Shown: positions 44,099 through 53,400 of the stretch, in pieces | How the letters are laid out: every line of letters begins with the position of its first letter | How positions within the stretch are numbered: the first letter of the stretch is position 1 | Source: an uncultured Prevotellaceae bacterium | GTDB lineage: Bacteria; Bacteroidota; Bacteroidia; Bacteroidales; Bacteroidaceae | Reading direction: 5' to 3' | Assembly: GCA_937898415.1 (NCBI GenBank) | Contig: CALDLA010000009.1 | Location: 1-64,000, forward strand | DNA length: 64,000 bases | Notes under the pieces: model-generated | The model's input: the letters and a program-made list of their open reading frames with translations, nothing else | Databases searched by the model: none | What the model was told of the DNA's origin: nothing | Position numbers and translations under genes: made by a program

Positions 44099-44182
44099 AA
44101 ACAAAACAGGAAAGTATGAGCTTTTTATCAAAAATCTCATTAAAAAACTTAGATTTTTGATGATTTGCTCATACTTTTTTTT
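44099..44182 (+). ncRNA. Candidate small RNA of about 84 nt
   Basis: From the predicted start the transcript folds into AAGTATGAGC/GCTCATACTT (44112-44121/44167-44176) enclosing ATCAAAAATCT/AGATTTTTGAT (44127-44137/44151-44161), two perfect stems with a symmetric internal loop, and ends in TTTTTTTT (44175-44182). Promoter, fold and terminator make a self-contained unit. It could instead be an attenuator leader or a miniature inverted-repeat element. Confidence 0.45.
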
Positions 44183-44203
44183 GGCTGATTGACTTTTTTT
44201 CCT

Positions 44204-44211
44204 TACATTTG
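44204..44211 (+). promoter_or_regulatory. -7 box of the ATPase remnant
   Basis: TACATTTGCAGC, 21 bp before ATG 44233. Confidence 0.6.
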
Positions 44212-44232
44212 CAGCTATATTTGGTAACTGTT

Positions 44233-45325
44233 ATGAATAAAGGGATTGTTATAGGACGTGAACGTGAGATGTCTGAACTCCAACGTTGCATGGAGTCGGA
44301 CCGCTCTGAGTTCGTGATTGTGTATGGCCGTCGTCGAGTCGGCAAAACATACCTTGTGGATAACTTCTTTAATTATGAGTATGATTACCAACAATATCTA
44401 TGTCCGACCATTCACATTGAATGAGGTAGAGCAATATATGCATAGCCGCGGAGCCTCATGGGACAGATATCAACTACTGCAGACGTACATGATCATTGGC
44501 GGCATTCCTTTTTACTATAGTCTGCTGAATGTAAAGGAGAGCCTTGTTCAGAATGTGGACCGTCTGTTCTTTCGCAAGAATGGGGAATTGAGAATAGAGT
44601 TTGAAGAACTGTTCAGCGCACTATTCAGCAATACAGAGAAATATACCAGTGTTGTGAAACTGCTGAATGGCAAGCGAGAGGGCATGACACGTGAGGAGAT
44701 AGAAAAGGCAACAAATATAGACAAATCGGTACTAACCATCGTACTTCGAAACTTAGAACGTAGCGACTTCGTTCTGCGTTATTCACAGTTCGGCAACAAA
44801 TCGAAGGGTGCCATTTATCGGTTGGTTGATTTTTATACCTTATTTTATTATAGGTTTATTGACAGCTTCAATGCCCAGGACGAAGAATGGTGGAGCCATA
44901 ATTTCCAGTCTCCGTCAGTAGAGTCGTGGCAGGGACTGTCGTTCGAACTTCTTAGCCTGTTACACTTGCAGCAAATAAAACAGAAGCTGGGTATATCAGG
45001 CATGGCCACTTCAGCTTCTTCATGGAGGTATGTGCCCACAAAGAAGCAAAAAGACAATGGCGAAAAAGGTACGCAAATAGATTTGCTGATTGACCGTGCA
45101 GACAGGATTATTAACCTATGCGAGATGAAATTCTCTGTAAAGCCGTACAACATCACCGACAGCTACGAGAATACACTCAGAAACAGGATGAGTCTGTTCC
45201 AAGAGAAGGCAAAGACGACAAAAACGCTTGTCTATTCTTTTGTCACGACATTCGGAGTGGCAAATGCCGTTGGGCGAAGCATCGTAGGTAGTGAAGTGAC
45301 CATGGATGATTTATTCGGCAAATAA
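44233..45325 (+). pseudogene. Decayed AAA ATPase/DUF234 protein, copy 1
   Basis: The N-terminus (IVIGREREMSELQRCMESDR, then VIVYGRRRVGKTYLVDNFF, a Walker A) reads from 44233 and stops at about 44424. The C-terminal part is in another frame from about 44390 (ITNNIYVRPFTLNEVEQYMH, TYMIIGGIPFYYSLL) to 45325 and ends with the DUF234 region, which retains a PD-(D/E)xK-like nuclease motif (GTQIDLLIDR...NLCEMKF). The ATPase centre with Walker B, about 120-140 residues, is deleted. Intact relatives of about 480 residues are frequent in Bacteroidota. Confidence 0.8.
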
Positions 45326-45351
45326 AAGAAGTTTGCACTTGTTTTTTTAAT

Positions 45352-45407
45352 GAACATATGTTCGTTGGCCTTTTCACATATGTTCATAAGGTTGAGAACC
45401 TATGTTG
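45352..45407. repeat. Palindrome array A (GAACATATGTTC x3, 22-bp period)
   Basis: GAACATATGTTC at 45352, TCACATATGTTC at 45374 and GAACCTATGTTG at 45396: three copies starting exactly 22 bp apart, the first a perfect palindrome. It begins 27 bp after the ATPase remnant. Confidence 0.8.
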
Positions 45408-45420
45408 GGCTGAAATCGCG

Positions 45421-45476
45421 TTTATTAATAAATAGCATGCAAATTATTAATAAGTAGCGTGCTATTTATTAATAAA
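45421..45476. repeat. Palindrome array B (TTTATTAATAAA x3, 22-bp period)
   Basis: TTTATTAATAAA at 45421 and 45465 and ATTATTAATAAG at 45443, all 22 bp apart. The 10-bp spacers TAGCATGCAA and TAGCGTGCTA are themselves near-palindromes, so two palindromes alternate. Confidence 0.82.
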
Positions 45477-45508
45477 TGACGACGAAGTCAAAAATACCCC
45501 CCAATAAA

Positions 45509-45581
45509 TTGGCTCGAGCCAAAACCCCATTTAGCTCGAGCCAATGCCCCTTTTGGCTCGAGCCAACTCCCCGATTGGCTC
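45509..45581. repeat. Palindrome array C (TTGGCTCGAGCCAA x3.5, 22-bp period)
   Basis: TTGGCTCGAGCCAA at 45509 and 45553, TTAGCTCGAGCCAA at 45531, and a half copy TTGGCTC at 45575, each 22 bp apart. The 8-bp spacers share CCCC. Confidence 0.88.
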
Positions 45582-45602
45582 TTAATGACTTTTCCTGATT
45601 TC

Positions 45603-45659
45603 AAAACCCTGCCTTATTGCGTAATAACCCAAGGTTATTTGACGATAACCCCGGGTTAT
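45603..45659. repeat. Palindrome array D (ATAACCnnnGGTTAT, 21-bp period)
   Basis: ATAACCCAAGGTTAT at 45624 and ATAACCCCGGGTTAT at 45645, with a decayed copy AAAACCCTGCCTTAT at 45603; spacing 21 bp. Confidence 0.7.
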
Positions 45660-45744
45660 TTGCTATACGTACGTTTTTACGCTCTGGCAGTTAAATTTTT
45701 CTTAAATTACGCCCAATTGTACAAGAAGTAAGGATTTTATTTCG

Positions 45745-45752
45745 TATTTTTG
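45745..45752 (+). promoter_or_regulatory. -7 box of the type I restriction operon
   Basis: TATTTTTGCAAATG; start of transcription near 45758 and a leader of about 205 nt to ATG 45964. In the leader the hsdM frame is open from 45820 (WKSDTARIVAAGDTLVFSAL and on), but this does not resemble the start of known HsdM proteins. Confidence 0.55.
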
Positions 45753-45963
45753 CAAATGCTATTGCCCTGCTGACTCTAAATCTATTTAGTGAGAAGAGTT
45801 ATCGGGCGAGGGCACTACTTTGTGGAAAAGCGACACTGCACGTATTGTGGCAGCAGGAGATACCCTCGTTTTTTCTGCTTTGTGGAAACCTAAAACTGTA
45901 GAACCCTCTGACGCTTGGGTATCAGTCAGACCAATTGCTGCTGACCACGCTATCCAAGGATAT

Positions 45964-47568
45964 ATGGCAAAGAAAGTAAAAGAGGAAACGCTGAATCTTG
46001 ATAACATTCTATTCAAGTGTCGGGATATTCTGCGACAGGCAAAGAACTCAGGGTCGTTTTTCGAAAAGCGCGACATGATGCTGACACTCGTGTTCCTACG
46101 GTTTATTGGTGAGAAATACGAGGATGGTGTTGCAAAGTTGCGCCAGAAGTTGATAGACGAAGGGCTTGACCCTGATGACGAAGAAATCGTAAAGGCTTTC
46201 TTCGAGGATGCCACCTTTGCCGACGGTACTTTCGACCTTCCACCAGAATCGCGTTGGTCCACCATCATCAACACGGCAGCACCACAATTGAACGTGGCTC
46301 TTGATACAGCTCTCAGAAGTATTGGTGCCACTAATCCTGACTTGAAAGGATGCTTCGTGGAGGGTACGTTCACGCAGCGCAATCTGGGTGCCAACGACAT
46401 CAAGAAGATTGTGGATGAGGTGAACAAGATCAGTCATAAGACTTTTGGCGAAGAAAAAGACCTCATTGGACGTGTCTATGAATATTTCCTGAAGGAGTTT
46501 GCCGTCAACGCCACCAAAGAAGAGGGTGAGTTCTATACCCCGCACGATGTGGTACAACTGATTGCTACCGTCATAGAGCCTTTTGACGGTACGCTCTATG
46601 ACCCCTGTTGCGGTTCGGGCGGAATGTTCATCCAAAGCTCAGAACTGGTAAAAGCCAAGCAGGGCGATATAAGCCGTATCAATGTGTATGGTCAGGAGAA
46701 AGAGGCAGCGACCTATCGACTGGCCAAGATGAACCTTGCACTTCGTGGCATCAGTCATAATCTGGGGAGCGAGAGCGATTCCTCCTTCACCAACGACCTT
46801 CACCGAGGGCTGTATTTCGACTACATCATGGCCAATCCTCCCTTCAACCTCAAAGGCTGGTATAATGACAACCTTCAGTATGATAGCCGATGGGCAGACT
46901 ATCAGACTCCTCCAGAAAGCAATGCCAACTATGCCTGGATTCTTCACATGCTTTCCCATCTGAAGAAAACTTCAGGTGTGGCAGGCTTCTTGCTGGCCAA
47001 TGGTGCTCTGGGCGATACCGATGCCCTCGAAATCCGAAAGAAACTGATAGAAAATGATAAGGTGGAAGCCATTATCATTCTGCCCAGAGAGCTGTTTATC
47101 ACCACTGACATCAGCGTCACCTTCTGGATTCTCAATCAGAACAAACGAGGAGGCCGCTATCATGGGCGCGAGCTTCGCAACCGTGAGCACGAAATTCTCT
47201 TCATGGACTTACGCCGCTGGACTGAGAATCCTGTTAAGGGCGAACAAAAGAAAAAGGTGCAACTCGTTACTGAACAGATTCAGCGAGTAGCCGACCTTTA
47301 TCATCAATGGCAATCTGTCGGTACAGACGGCAAGAACTTTGCCGAGCCAGAGCTTTATCGCAGCGTAGGGATAAAGGAGATAGAGCAAAACAACTGGACG
47401 CTGGTTCCCAGCAAATATATTGAGTTTATCGACCACGATTTAGAGATAGACTATCCCAAGGAAATGGCTCGCATTCAGCAGGAAATGAAGGAGCTGATGA
47501 CAAGGGAAAAGGAATCACAACGAATGCTTGAAGAGGCGTTTAAAGGTATTGGATATGGGATTGAATAA
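45964..47568 (+). CDS. hsdM: Type I restriction-modification methyltransferase subunit HsdM
   Basis: 534 residues from ATG 45964 (MAKKVKEETLNLDNILFKC), the start that matches the HsdM N-terminal helical domain; an upstream TTG at 45820 is rejected. SAM-binding motif I is DPCCGSGGMF (from Asp213) and the catalytic N6-adenine motif IV is NPPF (Asn291-Phe294). It pairs with HsdS to methylate adenine in a bipartite target. It overlaps hsdS by 14 bp. Confidence 0.95.
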   Translation: MAKKVKEETLNLDNILFKCRDILRQAKNSGSFFEKRDMMLTLVFLRFIGEKYEDGVAKLRQKLIDEGLDPDDEEIVKAFFEDATFADGTFDLPPESRWSTIINTAAPQLNVALDTALRSIGATNPDLKGCFVEGTFTQRNLGANDIKKIVDEVNKISHKTFGEEKDLIGRVYEYFLKEFAVNATKEEGEFYTPHDVVQLIATVIEPFDGTLYDPCCGSGGMFIQSSELVKAKQGDISRINVYGQEKEAATYRLAKMNLALRGISHNLGSESDSSFTNDLHRGLYFDYIMANPPFNLKGWYNDNLQYDSRWADYQTPPESNANYAWILHMLSHLKKTSGVAGFLLANGALGDTDALEIRKKLIENDKVEAIIILPRELFITTDISVTFWILNQNKRGGRYHGRELRNREHEILFMDLRRWTENPVKGEQKKKVQLVTEQIQRVADLYHQWQSVGTDGKNFAEPELYRSVGIKEIEQNNWTLVPSKYIEFIDHDLEIDYPKEMARIQQEMKELMTREKESQRMLEEAFKGIGYGIE

Positions 47569-48670
47569 GTATAAACTTGGGGAACTCATCGAATTATCTG
47601 ATGAGAGGAATTACTCGGGCAAGTATTCGCTTGATAGTGTTAAAGGCATTTCAACAGAGAAAACTTTTATTGATACAAAAGCAAATATGGACGGTGTATC
47701 ATTAGATACATATAAAGTTGTTAATCCTGGTGAATTCTCTTATGTTCCAGATACATCAAGAAGAGGAGATAAAATAGCTTTGGCATTTAACAACTCAAAT
47801 GTAGCCATTCTTATTTCATCCATCTACACGACATTTAAGTGTAGGCGAAAAGATTTATTAATACCAGAATTCCTATTTATATTCTTCAACCGCCCTGAGT
47901 TTGACCGTTATTCTCGTTTCAATTCATGGGGAAGTGCAAGAGAGACTTTCTCGTGGGAAGATTTCTGTGATATTGACATCACTCTCCCTTCCGTTGAACA
48001 GCAGCGCAAATACGTTGACGTTTATCTGTCACTTCAAAAGAACCTTGAAGCATACCAAAGCAAGGTAGATGAATTAAAACTTGTCTGTGATGGGTACTTG
48101 GACAAATTAAAGGCTGAGAGTGGAAGATTGAAAATCGGAGAACTTCTTGAAGAGGTGGACAACAGGAATAATGGTTCGAAGATACAATCGGTCAAGGGAA
48201 TCAATATTGAGAAGAGTTTCATGGACTCTGTTGCTGATACGAATGGCGTTGATTTGTCGAAGTACAAGGTCGTCAATGAGAATGAATTTGCTTTCAGCGG
48301 TATGCAAACAGGAAGAGACGAATGTATAAGGATTGCCCTTAATGAAAGCAAAAATCCCATTATCGTTTCACCCGCTTATACAGTCTTGAAGGTTAAGAAC
48401 GATTCCGTACTGGTTCCGTATATCCAGCTGTGGTTCTCCAGAAAGGAGATTGACCGTTATGGATGGTTTGCAAGCGATGGGAGCATACGCTCAAATCTGG
48501 ACTTGGAGCGTTTCTTTGATATGCAAATCCCCATCCCGTCTATTGAGACCCAGCGTTCGATAGCCTCAATATACAAAGTCTATAAGGAGCGTAAGGCCAT
48601 TGCCTCCCAGCTAAAAGAGCAACTAAACAATCTCTGTCCTATACTGATAAAAGGCTCATTACAAAACTAA
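47555..48670 (+). CDS. hsdS: Type I restriction-modification specificity subunit HsdS
   Basis: 371 residues from ATG 47555, overlapping the end of hsdM by 14 bp. Two target-recognition domains of about 150 residues, each beginning with similar text (KLGELIELSDERNYSGKYSL and KIGELLEEVDNRNNGSKIQS) and each containing SVKGI..EK(T/S)F, joined by coiled-coil spacers (YLSLQKNLEAYQSKVDELK; YKVYKERKAIASQLKEQ). The close likeness of the two halves suggests an internal duplication, which would give a nearly symmetric target. No second hsdS or recombinase is seen, so no sign of shuffling here. Confidence 0.93.
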   Translation: MGLNKYKLGELIELSDERNYSGKYSLDSVKGISTEKTFIDTKANMDGVSLDTYKVVNPGEFSYVPDTSRRGDKIALAFNNSNVAILISSIYTTFKCRRKDLLIPEFLFIFFNRPEFDRYSRFNSWGSARETFSWEDFCDIDITLPSVEQQRKYVDVYLSLQKNLEAYQSKVDELKLVCDGYLDKLKAESGRLKIGELLEEVDNRNNGSKIQSVKGINIEKSFMDSVADTNGVDLSKYKVVNENEFAFSGMQTGRDECIRIALNESKNPIIVSPAYTVLKVKNDSVLVPYIQLWFSRKEIDRYGWFASDGSIRSNLDLERFFDMQIPIPSIETQRSIASIYKVYKERKAIASQLKEQLNNLCPILIKGSLQN

Positions 48671-48685
48671 AATCATTACCAGACA

Positions 48686-50347
48686 ATGGAAGACTATAAA
48701 GCCATATTTCAACAGCTCATTACCCATGTAGAGCAGGAGGTGATAGAATACAAGACTGCCGAGAATCAGTATGATATGAATAAACTCGGCAAGTATTTCT
48801 CTGCATTGAGCAATGAGGCAAATCTGCGTGATGTGGAGTTCGCATGGATTGTGCTGGGCGTGAATAACGACCGTAAGGCCGTAGGCACACAATTCCTGAT
48901 GGACGAGACCAAACGGCAACTTATGAAACATGATATTGCTGTCAACACCACAGGAGGTCTGACCTTCCGAGAGATAGTTCCCATCGATGTAGAAGGGAAA
49001 CGGGTGCTGATGTTCAAGATACCAGCTGCGCCAAGGAATATTGTCACCAAGTGGAAGGGCATAGCATACGGGCGAAGCGGAGAAAGCTTAGAGCCATTGT
49101 CGCAAGACAAATATGACGCCATTCGCAACCAGCGTCCTGTGGATGACTGGTCTGCACACGTGGTTGAAGGAGCAACCATCAAGGATGATCTTGACGAACT
49201 GGCGCTGGCCAAAGCTCGCATCATGTTCAAGAAAGTGTATGATGACAAGCCGGCCGAAATGGTGGACGGATGGTCTCAGGAAGAGTTTTTAAGGCATAGC
49301 GGGATGCTGAATGACGGAAAACTGACACGTGGCGCACTCCTTCTATTAGGAAAGCCAGAGGTGGCCTATAAGCTTTCGCCCGCTGTTCCTCAGATTACGT
49401 GGACACTGGTAAACGAGGAAGGCCGTAAGATAAACTATCAGCACTTCTCTATACCCTATATACTGACCGTTGATGAGGTGTTGGGCAAAATTCGCAACCT
49501 TACCATGCGGGAGATGCCTGGAGGCACACTGTTCCCTGACAAACTTATGCAGTATGATGACTTCATTATACGCGAGGTGCTACATAACGCCATAGCACAT
49601 CAGGACTATACGCTCTGTCAGAGAATAAACTTCATCGAGGGGTCGGACTATCTGTACTATTCAAATGCAGGCACCTTCTTCCCAGGCACGTTGGAGAATG
49701 CTCTTGACTCGCTAAAACAACAGAAGTTCTACAGGAATGACTGTCTTTGCAAAGGTATGGTGAGTTTCAATATGATTGACACAATAAGCAGTGGTATTCA
49801 GACGATGTTCTTCAAGCAGAAAGAGCGTCATTTCCCAATGCCTGACTATGAAATCAATGAGAACGTCCCAGAGGTAAACGTGAAGATATATGGTCGCGTC
49901 ATCGATGAAAACTATGTTGAATTATTGAAGAGAGACAACTCGCTGTCGCTTAAAGAATGTATTTGGCTCGATGCAATTCAGAAAAAGCGTCCAATAACTG
50001 ATGATGCGCTGAGGATACTGAAAAGCAAAAAACTCATAGAATGGCACAAGCCTCATTATATCATATCGCGGGCTGTTGCCCAAAAGACTCACCAAGTTCC
50101 TGAATATACCAAGCAGAAGGGGCTGGATAAGAACAAACTGCTAAACATGTTGCAGCAATGCGTGGAAAATGCTGGTGATACAGGGATTATGCTTAAAGAT
50201 ATATATGAGTATATGCAAGTGACACTGCCATCAGGCAAATCGATTGATGCCAAAAAGAAAACGCTCAGTTATTTGCTTCAGTGTCTTAAAGAATCGGGGC
50301 ATATTTATTCCGAAAGACTAAAATGGAAAGCTTTAAAAAATAATTAG
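48686..50347 (+). CDS. AlbA_2/Schlafen-type regulator-like protein in the restriction operon
   Basis: 553 residues. N-terminal AlbA_2 DNA/RNA-binding region (EQEVIEYKTAENQYDMNKLG, KYFSALSNEANLRDVEFAWI, KGIAYGRSGESLEPL), a middle part like the GHKL-type ATP-binding C-terminal domain of RecG-like transcriptional regulators (IIREVLHNAIAHQDYTLCQR, INFIEGSDYLYYSNAG), and a C-terminal winged-helix region. It sits between hsdS and hsdR, 15 bp after hsdS, an arrangement seen in other Bacteroidota type I loci. It may control the operon or act as an added defence; neither is proven. Confidence 0.85.
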   Translation: MEDYKAIFQQLITHVEQEVIEYKTAENQYDMNKLGKYFSALSNEANLRDVEFAWIVLGVNNDRKAVGTQFLMDETKRQLMKHDIAVNTTGGLTFREIVPIDVEGKRVLMFKIPAAPRNIVTKWKGIAYGRSGESLEPLSQDKYDAIRNQRPVDDWSAHVVEGATIKDDLDELALAKARIMFKKVYDDKPAEMVDGWSQEEFLRHSGMLNDGKLTRGALLLLGKPEVAYKLSPAVPQITWTLVNEEGRKINYQHFSIPYILTVDEVLGKIRNLTMREMPGGTLFPDKLMQYDDFIIREVLHNAIAHQDYTLCQRINFIEGSDYLYYSNAGTFFPGTLENALDSLKQQKFYRNDCLCKGMVSFNMIDTISSGIQTMFFKQKERHFPMPDYEINENVPEVNVKIYGRVIDENYVELLKRDNSLSLKECIWLDAIQKKRPITDDALRILKSKKLIEWHKPHYIISRAVAQKTHQVPEYTKQKGLDKNKLLNMLQQCVENAGDTGIMLKDIYEYMQVTLPSGKSIDAKKKTLSYLLQCLKESGHIYSERLKWKALKNN

Positions 50348-50350
50348 TCA

Positions 50351-50450
50351 GTTTTTAGTTAGTTTTTAGTTAGTTTTTAGTTAGTTTTTAGTTGGTTTTT
50401 AGTTGGTTTTTAGGTCGATTTGGCTCGATTTAGTTAATTTTTAGTTAGAT
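50351..50450 (+). repeat. 11-bp phased T-tract repeat before hsdR
   Basis: GTTTTTA recurs at 50351, 50362, 50373, 50384, 50395 and 50406, exactly 11 bp apart (unit AGTTAGTTTTT with G variants), then decays over about 45 bp to the hsdR start. T5 tracts phased with the helix predict strongly bent DNA. Confidence 0.85.
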
Positions 50451-50459
50451 TTTAGATAT

Positions 50460-53400
50460 ATGGCGAGAAACCTAAACAACATCAATGGCCGCTTCGTGGA
50501 GAGTGACTACGAGAATGCGCTCATCTCTTTCTTGGAGAAAGAAGAATGGGAGTATCTCTTTGGTGATAATATTTCAAGAGCCGACAAGAAGGAAGTCCTG
50601 AATATGGATGACCTCGTTAATTTCTTGAAGGACAACAATAAAGAGAAAGGCTTGGATGATGAAGAAATCCGTCAGATTGCCGATAAAGTCAGACTTGTAG
50701 GAGCCGACACCGACTTTGCCACATTGCATGAGGTCTATAAATGGATGGTGGATGGCATATCATTTACCTCGAAGAAAGGCATAACTTATACCATCAGTTT
50801 AATTGACTTTGGTAAATGGGACAATAACATCTTCAGGGTAGTCAATCAGTTCAGCGTTGAGTACATTAACAATGGAGAGAAGAAAACACGTCGCCCCGAT
50901 GTGTTACTCTATGTGAATGGCTTGCCTGTTTGTGTCATAGAACTGAAGAATCCAGCTGATGCCAATGCCACGATAGAGGACGCTTGGGAGCAAATCAACA
51001 TACGTTATTGGCGCGACATTCCCCACCTGCTGCATTATTGTCCGCTGGCCTGCATCAGCGATGGGGTGAAGACACGCTTAGGCACGGTGCGTACACCCTA
51101 TGAGCATTTCTATGCCTGGCGAAGAGTAGAGAATGAGGATAAAGTCTCTACTATGCCTTTCGAGGAACTGGAAACGATGGTAAGAGGCGTTTATCGTCCG
51201 GAGCGTTTCTTGGAGATATTCAGGGACTATGTCTATTTCCAAGACGAGAAATATGATAGTGACGAGAAGGAAATAGTGTGTCGCTATCCGCAATTCTTCG
51301 CCACACGATTACTGCGCGAGAGCATCATCGGCTCAGTAAAGACCAAGAGCGGGAAGGGTGGAACCTATTTCGGCGCTACGGGCTGCGGCAAGACATATAC
51401 TATGGCTTTTCTGGCCCGTCAGCTATCCATGCGGTGTGCGGCAGAGATAGGTTCGCCAACCATCCTGATGATAGTTGACCGCGAGGATCTGCAGAAGCAG
51501 GGGGCAAAGCTATTCACCAAGAGCGAAGAGTATCTTGGTCTTGGTGTTGTAGAAACGGTGCCTACCAGAAAGAAATTGCGCGAAGAACTTGGTGCCCGAG
51601 AGAGTGGCGGTTTCTTCATCTGCACGATACAGAAGTTCTGCGACAGGAAGAATGACCCAATAGGTCTTATCAATGAGCGTTCCAATATCATTTGTTTCAG
51701 CGATGAAGCTCACCGCACACAGATAGAAGGCTCGAAGCGTATCAAGTTCAGCGACGATGCCGACGAGAACATGAAGGCCATGATTTCCAAGCCATACGCC
51801 AAAGTGTTGCGCGAGGCCCTCCCTAATGCTACGTTTGTTGGTTTCACGGGTACGCCCATTGCCGAGACCTATCAGACCTTTGGCGATGAGATAGACCGCT
51901 ACACGATGGACCAGGCTGTGGCCGACGAGATTACCGTCCCCATCAAATATCATCCTCGCATAGCCAAGGTGCTGCTCAATCAAGAGAAGGTGAAGGAGAT
52001 AGAGGCTTACTATGCACAATGCGCTGAGGAGGGCTCGACCAAAGAGGATATAGAAAAGAGCAAGAAGGCCATGAGTTCGTTAGAGGAAATTTTAGGTCAG
52101 TCCGACCGTCTTGAAAAGTTGGCCGTTGATATTCACGACCACTATGTGGCTGCTGTTGCCAAAGATCCAGACAGGGTGCAAAAAGCCATGATTGTCTGTT
52201 CCAAGAGAGAAATAGCATATAATCTGCTGATGAAGTTCAAGGAACACTATTCAGAATGGTTCGTTGAGCGTAAAACACCAGAAGGTGTGGAAGTTTCTGA
52301 GGAAGAGCTGAAGAAACTGAAGCTGATGCCAACGATTGCTATGGTGGCCAGTGTTGCCAGCAACGATGCCCCGGATATGTATAACTATCTAGGCGGTGTG
52401 AAGAATGACAAGCGGACAGAAGATTTGGATGCAGCTTACAAGCAGGAACATTCAAACTTCCGTATTGTCATTGTTGTGGATATGTGGATTACCGGCTTTG
52501 ATGTGGACTGTCTCACCTATATCTATAATGACAAACCGCTGCAAAAGCATACTCTTATCCAAACCATCAGTCGCGCCAACCGGAAATATCCAGGGAAGAA
52601 ATACGGTCTGATTGTCGACTACATTGGTATTCGTGACCAGCTGTTGGAAGCAAGGAAAATATACGGAGGAGACAATTCTGTAGCACTTACGGCAGATGAT
52701 GTGGCGCAAGCTACAGGCATCTTCCGTGAACACCTGCAGATACTCATGATGCTGTTTAAGGATTATGACCTCACTCCTTTCCTGGATGTTGAAACTGATC
52801 CCGGACAGAGATACATCCTTTTAGCAAAGGCAGCAGAGTATGTGTTTGCATCAACAAAGGTGTTGAATTCTGAAAGCAAGGATGGCAAGAAGGCCAAGAA
52901 AGTCTCGTTCAAGACCTACTTCCTGAAAGAGGTGAAGAGAATGAGGAAAGCATATGACCTGTGTCAGCCATCGGGTGAGTTGGAGGAAGAAGAAGAGGCA
53001 TTGGCTCAGTGCTTCATGGCCATAGCCGGAATGGTTTATAAGATGAACGGAACGGATGCCCCAGACACTGAGACCATGAACCGCCGTGTGGCAAAAATGG
53101 TGGAGGAAGCGCTGAAATATAATAACGTTGAGAGTATTCTCGAAGACGGCGAAGAGATGGATATCTTTGGGCCAGAGTTCGTAGAGAGACTACATGATAT
53201 TAAGATGCCCGCTTCAGGGCTGGAAATGCTCGTCAAGATGCTCCGTCAAAAGATTACGGAATACGGCAGAACCAATCAAGTGGCATCAAAGAAATTTCAG
53301 GAAATGCTTGAGGCCACCATTAAACAGTATCATGACAGGCGCAAGTTCCTGTCTGAGCAGGAAGCTGGTGCTGCACAAGAGGCAACGGCAGAAAGCATCA

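Noticed and set aside
45755..45825. Possible tRNA/tmRNA-like piece (GACTCTAAATC) in the hsdM leader
   Set aside because: No complete cloverleaf, acceptor stem or T-loop could be built; treated as leader structure only.
45820..45963. 48-residue N-terminal extension of HsdM
   Set aside because: No start codon better than TTG, and MAKKVKEETLNLDN at 45964 matches the usual HsdM beginning.
47555..48670. hsdS inversion system (shufflon)
   Set aside because: There is a single hsdS with no silent partner and no recombinase in the window.
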